Assembly (NCBI GenBank): GCA_030699345.1
Contig: JAUYMX010000244.1
Span: 1-5,047 of the forward strand
Length of the DNA: 5,047 bases
Source: Methylococcaceae bacterium
GTDB lineage: Bacteria; Pseudomonadota; Gammaproteobacteria; Methylococcales; Methylomonadaceae
Direction of reading: 5' to 3'
Position numbers and translations under genes: made by a program. A model generated the notes under the pieces. That model ran no database searches. It was not told where the DNA came from and saw only the letters and a list, made by a program, of their open reading frames with translations. This document shows, one piece after another, positions 1 to 4,825 of the stretch (position 1 is its first letter; the number at the start of each line of letters is the position of its first letter).

Positions 1-68
1 TACCCACAGGGCATAAATGCGAACGGTGTCTTAAAAATCAAGGAGTTCCGTTCGTGGTGAGGCAAGCT

Positions 69-113
69 GTAGGTGCGAATTCATTCGCACTATGCGGATA
101 AATCCGCACCTAC
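69..113. repeat. REP doublet (REPIN-like), copy 1
   Basis: Two convergent GTAG-headed palindromes are joined by one base. The left half is GTAG with the stem GTGCGAAT/ATTCGCAC around TC. The right half, read on the minus strand, is GTAG with the stem GTGCGGAT/ATCCGCAT around TT. The GTAG head followed by a short palindrome is the known form of REP sequences mobilised by REP-associated tyrosine transposases, and two inverted REPs make a REPIN. GGCAAG at 61-66 and CTTGCC at 119-124 extend the inverted structure outward. The central base is T. Confidence 0.85.
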
Positions 114-243
114 CCGGTCTTGCCTAGTCGTCAAAATAGGGAGCCTCGAAAAAACCTGCACTTCGATAAACTCAGTACCCGCAGGGCATAAATGCGAACG
201 GTTCCTTAAAAAATAAGGGGTTCCGTTCGTGGTGAGGCAGGCT

Positions 244-288
244 GTAGGTGCGAATTCATTCGCACTATGCGGATAAATCCGCACCTAC
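244..288. repeat. REP doublet (REPIN-like), copy 2
   Basis: This copy is identical over all 45 bases to the copy at 69-113, including the central T. It lies in the second tandem unit and is again enclosed by a GGCAG/CTTGCC pair, although the left arm here reads GGCAGG instead of GGCAAG. Confidence 0.85.
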
Positions 289-419
289 CCGGTCTTGCCT
301 AGTCGTCAAAAATAGGGCACCTGGAAAATTCCTGCAGTTCGATAGACTCAGTACCCACAGGGTATAAATGCGAACGGTGTCTTAAAAATCAAGGAGTTCC
401 ATTCGTGGTGAGGCAAGTT

Positions 420-464
420 GTAGGTGCGAATTCATTCGCACGATGCGGATAAATCCGCACCTAC
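420..464. repeat. REP doublet (REPIN-like), copy 3
   Basis: This copy has the same 45-base convergent GTAG...CTAC structure and differs from copies 1 and 2 only at the central base, which is G. It lies in the third tandem unit and is enclosed by GGCAAG and CTTGCC. Confidence 0.85.
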
Positions 465-595
465 CCGGTCTTGCCTAGTCGTCAAAAATAGGGCGCCTGG
501 AAAAACCCTGCACTCCGATAAACTCAGTACCCACAGGGCATAAATGTGAATGTGCCTTTACAAATCAATGAGTTCCGTTCGTGGTGAGGTAAGTT

Positions 596-640
596 GTAGG
601 TGCGAATTCATTCGCACGATGCGGATAAATCCGCACCTAC
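596..640. repeat. REP doublet (REPIN-like), copy 4
   Basis: This copy has the same 45-base structure with central G. The surrounding unit is the most diverged of the complete ones: the outer left arm reads GGTAAG and the upstream hairpin arm reads GTGAATG instead of CGAACGG. The doublet itself is unchanged. Confidence 0.85.
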
Positions 641-689
641 CAGGTCTTGCCTAGTCGTCAAAAATAGGCAACCTCGAAAAACCCTGCAC

Positions 690-773
690 TTCGACAGACT
701 CAGTACCCATAGGGCATAAATGCGAGCAGTGTCTTAAAAATCAAGGAGTTAAGTCCGTGGTGAGCTTGTCGAA
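690..773. repeat. 84-bp TTCGA-bounded palindromic element ending the left array
   Basis: The segment begins TTCGACAGACTCAG and ends TGAGCTTGTCGAA. The ends are 13-bp inverted repeats with two mismatches. An element of exactly the same length, 4359-4442, closes the right array. In the internal tandem units the left part of this element is kept, but after GTGGTGAG the right end is replaced by the REP-doublet block. This copy has lost its inner hairpin (GCGAGCAG versus AAGTCCG), which the other copies keep in whole or part. No protein is encoded, and mobilisation by an enzyme encoded elsewhere is possible but not shown. Confidence 0.7.
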
Positions 774-789
774 CCATGAGCGGAACGGG

Positions 790-893
790 GGGGCGAGGTT
801 CCCAAATGTGTAATTGGCCGGAATGATAATTTCGAATTAGTCGTAGGGCATTTTCGCGCAAGCAAAACGCTGACTTTCTGGCTGCGCACCGTC
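790..893. other. Intergenic segment downstream of the ATPase gene
   Basis: About 100 bp lie between the repeat array and the ATPase stop codon. The only structure seen is a weak inverted repeat at 848-870 (GCATTTT pairing with AAAACGC through one G-U). It has no following T-tract in the direction of ATPase transcription, so a rho-independent terminator cannot be claimed. No gene was found. Confidence 0.5.
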
Positions 894-3479
894 TTACGAG
901 TTGGCTTTCGCCTTGCCCGGCTTGCGGTCAACGCGAAACCATAACGACTTAATCGCTTCTAATAGCAGTAAGCTAACAAAGCCAGCGATCGCGCATATGC
1001 CAAGATCATCCCAATGCAATTGACCAAAATGAAACAGCTTTTGCGCTGGCGGCCAGAACACCGCGGTGGCTAACAGTGCGGTGACACCGCCAAGCAGAAT
1101 CCACAGCGAACGGTTGGGCCGCAGAATTGCGCTAAACAGGGAGGCTTTGAACGAACGGTTGACCAAAATCAGCCCCATGTTCATGAATACTAATGAGGTA
1201 AACACCAGCGCGCGCAAATCCGGCTCAGGCATGCCAATTCTTGCCGCGGTAATAAAAATGCCTGCCAATAGTGCCAGTACAATCAGGCCTTGCAGGACTC
1301 CCCAAACAATGCGCTTATTCTGTAGCAACGGACTTGCCGGATCGCGTGGCGGGCGCTGCATGACATCGTCTTCTTCTTTCTCTGCTTCAAATACAACTGA
1401 ACAAGCCGGATCAATTACCATTTCCAAGAACGCAATATGAATCGGCGTGAGGATCAAAGGCAGCCCCAGTAACAGCGGCAGTAATGCGAGCCCTGCGACC
1501 GGAATATGCACAGAGATAATGTATTCAATGGCTTTACGCAGATTGTCGTAAATGCGCCGCCCTAAACGGATGGTTTTGACGATGGAGCCAAAATCATCAT
1601 CCAGCAACACGATGGCCGAAGCTTCACGCGCCACATCAGTACCGCGCGCGCCCATGGCAATGCCGATGTGCGCGGCTTTAATGGCCGGAGCATCGTTGAC
1701 GCCATCGCCGGTCATCGCCACGACCTCGCCATTGGCTTTTAAGCTTTGGACGATACGCAGTTTTTGGTTTGGCTGGATGCGAGCGAATATCGATGTCGAT
1801 TTCACCTGTTCAGCCAGTTGCTCATCGGACATTGCGTCGATGTCGCTACCGGCCAGCACATTCGCACCGTCTAACCCGGCCTGCAGGCCAATGGCGTGGG
1901 CGGTTGCGGGATAGTCGCCGGTGATCATCACGACTCTAATCCCTGCCGAGCGGCACTCGGCAATGGCAGCGGGCACGTTAGATCGCAGTGGATCGGCAAA
2001 ACCGATCAGCCCGACATACTCAAACGACAGGCCGCGCGGCGTTTCCGGGAGATTTTCTTGCTGCTGTACATTGTTAACACCGGCTTTCGCCACGCCAAGC
2101 ACGCGCACGCCATCAAGCCCTAGTCCATCCATCTGCTCGCGAATACTGTCCAACCGGTCTGCGGACAGTTGGCACAATTCCGCAATGGCTTCCAACGCAC
2201 CTTTGGCATAAGCGGTGCCGTTTTCATCGCCTTCGTTAGATAAAATATTCGCTACCGCAAACAAATCCGGCCTGAGACCATAAGCGCGAATAAGCTTTAG
2301 ATTGGCGACGCTGGTTTTATCAGCACCCAAATGCTGGTCCGCGAGAGTATGCACGGCAATATCCATCGGGTCGGTGGGGGTGTGTGGGCACGCCAATAGG
2401 GCGGCTTGCAAGGTTGCCCGAAGTTCATTGGGCACGGGTGTCGTGCCGTCTTGATCCCAACGCGCGCCGCCGTTGACTAATGCAACCACCGTCATTTTGT
2501 TTTCAGTGAGCGTGCCGGTCTTGTCGGTACACAGCACCGTTGTTGACCCCAGTGTTTCGATTGCTGAGGCCCGACGGGTGAGGACTCTAGCTTGCGAAAT
2601 ACGCCACGCGCCCATCGCCATGAATACCGCCATCACCAGCGGGAATTCTTCGGGTAATAACGACATTCCCAGCGCAATGCCGCTCAGCGCGGCTTCAAGC
2701 CATGAGCCGCGTAATAATCCGAACAGAATAACGATAGCACCGCCCAAGAGTGCGCCGATAATGGCGAAAACTTTCACAAACGAGTGTATCTGGCGCTGCA
2801 AATGCGGTTGTTCGGTTTCAATACTGCCCAAGGCTCGGCCGATTTTGCCCATTTCACTGCGGATGCCGGTGGCGTGGACTATTGCATGCCCGGTGCCGCG
2901 CACTACCAGAGTTCCGGCAAAGATGAAGGGCAAATCTTCGCCTCCCGGACTTGGCACCACGGATTTACTTTCAAGCTCTTGGGCTAATTTACGAACCGGT
3001 ACGGATTCACCGGTGAGCAGTGATTCATCGAGTAATAAATCATGCGACCAAAATAGCGTGGCATCAGCGGCGACCCGGTCACCTTCGGAAATCACAATCA
3101 AGTCATCGCGCACGACTTCTCTACCGGCAATAAGGATTCGCTTACCGTCTCTAACCACCAACGCCCGGGGACTGGCAAGATTGCGCAGTGCTTCCAATAC
3201 CTTTTCGCTGCGGGATTCTTGAACAATGGTGATCGTCACCGACAGACAGGCGAACAGCAGCAATATGATGGCCTCCAAGCGGTCGCCCATCAGCAAATAG
3301 ACGACACCGCCACCGATGAGCAACGCGAACATAGGCTGGCGCAACACTTCGAACAAGATGCGAAAAAATCCACGCCGGTCGGGCCTGGGCAGCTCGTTGT
3401 AGCCGTCTTTTTTAAGACGCTCCGTCACCATCGCTGACGTTAGGCCTAAGGGTTCGTTATTCTTTGCGGATTGTTCCAT
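894..3479 (-). CDS. P-type (P2-like) cation-transporting ATPase, substrate unknown
   Basis: This is a complete 861-residue inner-membrane pump that couples ATP hydrolysis to cation movement through an aspartyl-phosphate intermediate. Domains in order: cation-ATPase N-terminal region (about 8-45), TM1-2 (about 47-86), actuator domain with TGES at 156-159, TM3-4 (about 233-290), phosphorylation motif DKTGTLT with D319, nucleotide-binding domain with KGA at 426-428, DPLR at 496-499, MITGD at 518-522, TGDGVNDAP at 590-598, then six C-terminal helices (about 650-846). TM4 carries PEEFP (276-280) and TM6 carries FLEMVIDPA (684-692). There is no N-terminal heavy-metal domain and no CPC motif, so it is not a Cu/Zn/Cd P1B pump. 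By hand alignment with SERCA, the TM4 Glu and TM6 Asp are kept, but the TM6 Asn is Glu, the TM5 Asn is His and the TM5 Glu is Val, so Ca2+ specificity is not supported. The ATG is preceded by AAAGG at a 7-nt distance. All catalytic motifs are intact. It probably follows the b561 gene in one transcript. Confidence 0.95.
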   Translation of the reverse strand: MEQSAKNNEPLGLTSAMVTERLKKDGYNELPRPDRRGFFRILFEVLRQPMFALLIGGGVVYLLMGDRLEAIILLLFACLSVTITIVQESRSEKVLEALRNLASPRALVVRDGKRILIAGREVVRDDLIVISEGDRVAADATLFWSHDLLLDESLLTGESVPVRKLAQELESKSVVPSPGGEDLPFIFAGTLVVRGTGHAIVHATGIRSEMGKIGRALGSIETEQPHLQRQIHSFVKVFAIIGALLGGAIVILFGLLRGSWLEAALSGIALGMSLLPEEFPLVMAVFMAMGAWRISQARVLTRRASAIETLGSTTVLCTDKTGTLTENKMTVVALVNGGARWDQDGTTPVPNELRATLQAALLACPHTPTDPMDIAVHTLADQHLGADKTSVANLKLIRAYGLRPDLFAVANILSNEGDENGTAYAKGALEAIAELCQLSADRLDSIREQMDGLGLDGVRVLGVAKAGVNNVQQQENLPETPRGLSFEYVGLIGFADPLRSNVPAAIAECRSAGIRVVMITGDYPATAHAIGLQAGLDGANVLAGSDIDAMSDEQLAEQVKSTSIFARIQPNQKLRIVQSLKANGEVVAMTGDGVNDAPAIKAAHIGIAMGARGTDVAREASAIVLLDDDFGSIVKTIRLGRRIYDNLRKAIEYIISVHIPVAGLALLPLLLGLPLILTPIHIAFLEMVIDPACSVVFEAEKEEDDVMQRPPRDPASPLLQNKRIVWGVLQGLIVLALLAGIFITAARIGMPEPDLRALVFTSLVFMNMGLILVNRSFKASLFSAILRPNRSLWILLGGVTALLATAVFWPPAQKLFHFGQLHWDDLGICAIAGFVSLLLLEAIKSLWFRVDRKPGKAKANS

Positions 3480-3486
3480 GTTGCTA

Positions 3487-3491
3487 CCTTT
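3487..3491 (-). promoter_or_regulatory. Ribosome binding site of the ATPase gene
   Basis: On the minus strand AAAGG lies 7 nt upstream of the ATG at 3477-3479. This supports that ATG as the start, together with the N-terminal family homology beginning shortly after it. Confidence 0.65.
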
Positions 3492-3503
3492 ACGAGTATT
3501 AAA

Positions 3504-3530
3504 GTGGTCGCGGGCAAGGCCCGCTCCTAC
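3504..3530 (-). repeat. Single GTAG-headed REP, GC-rich type
   Basis: Read on the minus strand it begins GTAGGAGCGGGCC and continues through the perfect 6-bp stem GCGGGC/GCCCGC with a 3-base loop (plus strand 3510-3515 and 3519-3524). This is the very common gammaproteobacterial REP form, different in sequence from the doublets in the flanking arrays. It lies between the b561 stop and the ATPase start, a usual site for REPs, and could stabilise the upstream b561 message or reduce transcript passing into the ATPase gene. No T-tract follows, so I do not call it a terminator. Confidence 0.8.
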
Positions 3531-3572
3531 ATAAGATGATCTGTTAACAGTAGCTTTGAAGTGTGGACTGGC

Positions 3573-4121
3573 TCAATCTCTGTTGGGCAATATCCGCTTC
3601 AGCGTGTTATCGCCTAAAAAGTAGTGATGAATCAGCGCCGCAGCGGCATGTAAACCAATCAGAAAATAACCCAACGTGCCCACCGTTTCATGCACTTCTT
3701 TTATAAATTCGGCCACATTTTTACTTTCACCCATTAACGGCGGCAGCTGCAAACCAAAGAACGGGATGACTTTTCCTGATGCACTTAAAATCAACCATCC
3801 GGCCAACGGCATAAAGATCATCAAGCCATAAAGCGCTAAGTGCATGACTTTGGCTGATTGCTGCTGCCATGTTGGCAATTCAGGTTCTATACGCGGATGA
3901 TGACCGAGCCTATTTACCAGCAAGCGTAACCAGACTAAAACAAACACCGACAGCCCTAACATGAAGTGCCAAGTTTTTAATGCCTCGCGAGGTTCGCTGC
4001 CTTTGGGGAAAAACTCTCGTAGTTCAATACAGGCATACACCGCTATAAAAAGTAGCAACATTAACCAATGCAGCCCAATGGACAGCAAACCGTAACGCTC
4101 TGTGTTATTTCGTAATTGCAT
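3573..4121 (-). CDS. Cytochrome b561 family di-haem membrane protein
   Basis: This is a complete 182-residue integral membrane protein, close in length to E. coli CybB (about 176). Four helices are visible at about 12-34, 50-70, 90-112 and 146-168. It starts with the family-typical pattern of a polar leader (RNNTERYG) followed by GLHWLM. Candidate haem b ligands are H18 in TM1, H52 in TM2 (TWHFMLG), and H144 (VHETVG) and H157 (GLHAAAALIHH) around TM4. This matches the bacterial family arrangement of two haems held by paired histidines. Family members move electrons within the inner membrane, and E. coli CybB has been described as a superoxide:ubiquinone oxidoreductase. The electron donor here cannot be told from sequence. 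The start is fixed by a strong Shine-Dalgarno sequence. The gene lies 93 bp upstream of the ATPase gene on the same strand and is probably the first gene of the pair. CybB, YodB and YceJ-type subgroups cannot be separated by eye, so no symbol is given. Confidence 0.93.
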   Translation of the reverse strand: MQLRNNTERYGLLSIGLHWLMLLLFIAVYACIELREFFPKGSEPREALKTWHFMLGLSVFVLVWLRLLVNRLGHHPRIEPELPTWQQQSAKVMHLALYGLMIFMPLAGWLILSASGKVIPFFGLQLPPLMGESKNVAEFIKEVHETVGTLGYFLIGLHAAAALIHHYFLGDNTLKRILPNRD

Positions 4122-4129
4122 TTGATACG

Positions 4130-4136
4130 CTCCTTT
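4130..4136 (-). promoter_or_regulatory. Strong ribosome binding site of the b561 gene
   Basis: AAAGGAG on the minus strand lies 8 nt upstream of the ATG at 4119-4121, the best initiation signal in the window. The repeat array begins only about 20 bp further upstream. Confidence 0.8.
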
Positions 4137-4209
4137 CTTTTTTTGTATTGAGATCGATAGGGAACCTCGAAAAACCCTGCACTTCGACCGACTCAGTACC
4201 CACAGGGCA

Positions 4210-4238
4210 TAAATACGAACGGTGTCTTAAAAAATCAA
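4210..4238 (-). promoter_or_regulatory. Possible promoter of the b561 gene inside the repeat
   Basis: On the minus strand TTGATT (4233-4238) and TATTTA (4210-4215) are separated by 17 bp, a sigma70-like layout but with only partial matches to both consensus boxes. The other repeat copies read CATTTA at the second box, and only this unit next to the gene has the leading T. Transcription would start near 4202, leaving about 80 nt of leader. This is weak evidence from inspection only. Confidence 0.22.
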
Positions 4239-4265
4239 TGAGTTACGTTCGTGGTGAGGCAAGCT

Positions 4266-4310
4266 GTAGGTGCGAATTCATTCGCACTATGCGGATAAAT
4301 CCGCACCTAC
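4266..4310. repeat. REP doublet (REPIN-like), copy 5
   Basis: This copy is identical over 45 bases to copies 1 and 2 of the left array (central T), although it is about 3.6 kb away. It is enclosed by GGCAAG and CTTGCC. It lies upstream of the b561 gene. Confidence 0.85.
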
Positions 4311-4358
4311 CCGGTCTTGCCAGTCGTCAAAAATAGGGCACCTCGAAAAACCCTGCAC

Positions 4359-4442
4359 TTCGATAAACTCAGTACCCACAGGGCATAAATGCGAACGTGC
4401 CTTTACAAATCAATGATTTCCGTTCGTGGTGAGCTTGTCGAA
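4359..4442. repeat. 84-bp TTCGA-bounded palindromic element ending the right array
   Basis: It begins TTCGATAAACTCAG and ends TGAGCTTGTCGAA, and has the same length as the element at 690-773. The inner stem CGAACG (4392-4397) and CGTTCG (4421-4426) is kept. It marks the junction between the array and unique sequence. Confidence 0.7.
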
Positions 4443-4458
4443 CCATGATCGGAATGGG

Positions 4459-4587
4459 TTTTTCGTGGTTTCCATCAGTTAACTTAACTGAAAAAACCTT
4501 AAAGCGGCAAGCTCAACTTCGGCTCGTTAAAATGGCAGCGGTGTTATTGATGCGGGTTTTAATTTCAGTCAAGACGTTACCTACTTC
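4459..4587. other. Segment between the right array and the small gene, with palindrome
   Basis: Two things are seen here. At 4475-4491 TCAGTTA and TAACTGA form a perfect 7-bp inverted repeat around ACT. On the minus strand the run of six Ts lies before this hairpin and not after it, so it is not a terminator for the small gene, and an operator-like or incidental role is open. At 4513-4587 the minus strand is an open continuation, in the same frame, of the small gene's reading frame after its TAA (24 codons, then TGA). Confidence 0.5.
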
Positions 4588-4761
4588 TTACAAGTCATTT
4601 ATTTTTTTGTCTTTGTGCTGTCTGCTCTGTAAGGCATTTTGTTCTTGCAAGTGTTTAAGTTTCAAACGTGCGTCTTTGGCCTCAGCTTTCGCAGCAAAAA
4701 GCTTATTCTGCTTACCCCATTCTTTAAGAGCTGCAGTCAGATTTTCTAGGTAGGTCCCCAT
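4588..4761 (-). CDS. Small charged helical protein, possibly truncated
   Basis: The frame encodes 57 residues starting MGTYLENLTAALKEWGKQ and ending KKINDL. It is rich in K, Q, E, A and L with almost no helix breakers after the first residues, so one long amphipathic or coiled-coil helix is expected. It has no signal peptide or membrane segment. AGGA lies 6 nt before the ATG, a good start signal. The LxxxLKEWxxQ opening, AKAEAKDARLKLK middle and KK(I/L)xxL ending recall from memory the small coiled-coil proteins of proteobacteria and cyanobacteria annotated as sll1863-type stress-response proteins, which are usually somewhat longer (about 90-100 residues). That assignment is tentative. The frame stays open for 24 more codons after the TAA, so the gene may carry a nonsense mutation. 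It lies 64 bp downstream of the OmpA-like gene on the same strand, so co-transcription is likely. Confidence 0.7.
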   Translation of the reverse strand: MGTYLENLTAALKEWGKQNKLFAAKAEAKDARLKLKHLQEQNALQSRQHKDKKINDL

Positions 4762-4778
4762 GGTTTTTCCTGGTATTT

Positions 4779-4820
4779 GTAGCGGCTGCTTCGACAGCTG
4801 CTTTACTGCCGAAGCACTAC
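4779..4820. repeat. GTAG...CTAC inverted structure, third REP-like type
   Basis: A convergent pair of GTAG heads (4779-4782 and the CTAC at 4817-4820) encloses a long stem: GCTTCGACAG (4788-4797) pairs with CTGCCGAAGC (4806-4815) around an 8-base loop. The single A/C mismatch becomes a G-U pair in minus-strand RNA. The layout and 42-bp length resemble the 45-bp doublets but the sequence is unrelated. It lies wholly between the OmpA-like stop and the small gene's ribosome binding site. No T-tract follows on the minus strand. It may be a REP doublet or an intergenic mRNA hairpin. Confidence 0.55.
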
Positions 4821-4825
4821 GAAGT

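Larger units (their letters stand above)
1..789. repeat. Left tandem array of ~176-bp units (open at window edge)
   Basis: Taking TACCCACAGGGCATAAATGC as the unit start, copies begin at 1, 176, 352, 528 and 704, giving periods of 175, 176, 176 and 176 bp. Each complete unit contains, in order: a short hairpin (CGAACGG about 15 bp into the unit, pairing with CCGTTCG about 30 bp later), a GGCAAG...CTTGCC inverted pair enclosing a 45-bp REP doublet, a CGTCAAAAATAGGG linker, and a CCTGCACTTCGATAAACTCAG tail. The fifth copy is partial: after GTGGTGAG it switches to CTTGTCGAACCATGAGCGG and similarity with the other array stops near 789. No plausible protein is encoded, because the short open frames here simply run through the repeats. 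The array probably extends to the left of the window. Confidence 0.95.
4156..4458. repeat. Right copy of the ~176-bp repeat array
   Basis: The same repeat is present in the same orientation as the left array. Similarity starts near ATAGGGAACCTCG at 4156 with the tail part of a unit, followed by one complete unit (4197-4372, 176 bp, including a REP doublet) and a terminal partial unit from 4373. As in the left array, the partial unit ends in GTGGTGAGCTTGTCGAACC and similarity stops at about the same relative base (4458 versus 789). The two arrays therefore bracket the b561-ATPase pair as direct repeats. Confidence 0.93.

Noticed and set aside
90..284. 64-codon minus-strand open frame in the left array
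   Set aside because: It runs through repeat units and REP doublets, and its translation is only the repeat sequence.
1..789. CRISPR array
   Set aside because: The repeated unit is about 176 bp and the intervening parts are themselves repeated. There are no short direct repeats with unique spacers and no cas genes.
749..931. 60-codon minus-strand open frame overlapping the ATPase end
   Set aside because: It starts inside the ATPase 3' end in another frame and runs into the repeat, with an Arg, Ser and Thr-rich product and no start signal noted.
1066..2211. Several 75-124-codon plus-strand open frames
   Set aside because: All lie opposite the ATPase coding strand and encode compositionally odd products, so they are shadows of the real gene.
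2473..3222. 249-codon open frame on the plus strand
   Set aside because: It is fully antisense to the ATPase gene, which has intact family motifs in this stretch. The predicted product is low-complexity, rich in Ser, Thr, Ala and Arg, and matches no fold I know.
894..3479. Naming the pump a Ca2+ ATPase or MgtA
   Set aside because: Key Ca2+ ligands in TM5 and TM6 are replaced, and the TM4 and TM6 motifs also differ from those I know for MgtA.
4475..4498. Rho-independent terminator for the small gene
   Set aside because: The hairpin at 4475-4491 is real, but on the minus strand the T-run comes before it, so it has the wrong order for a terminator in that direction. On the plus strand the hairpin is followed by As.
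4445..4753. 102-codon plus-strand open frame with Cys-rich middle
   Set aside because: It overlaps the minus-strand small gene, which has a proper ribosome binding site and helical composition. It also begins at the edge of the repeat and no Shine-Dalgarno sequence is seen.
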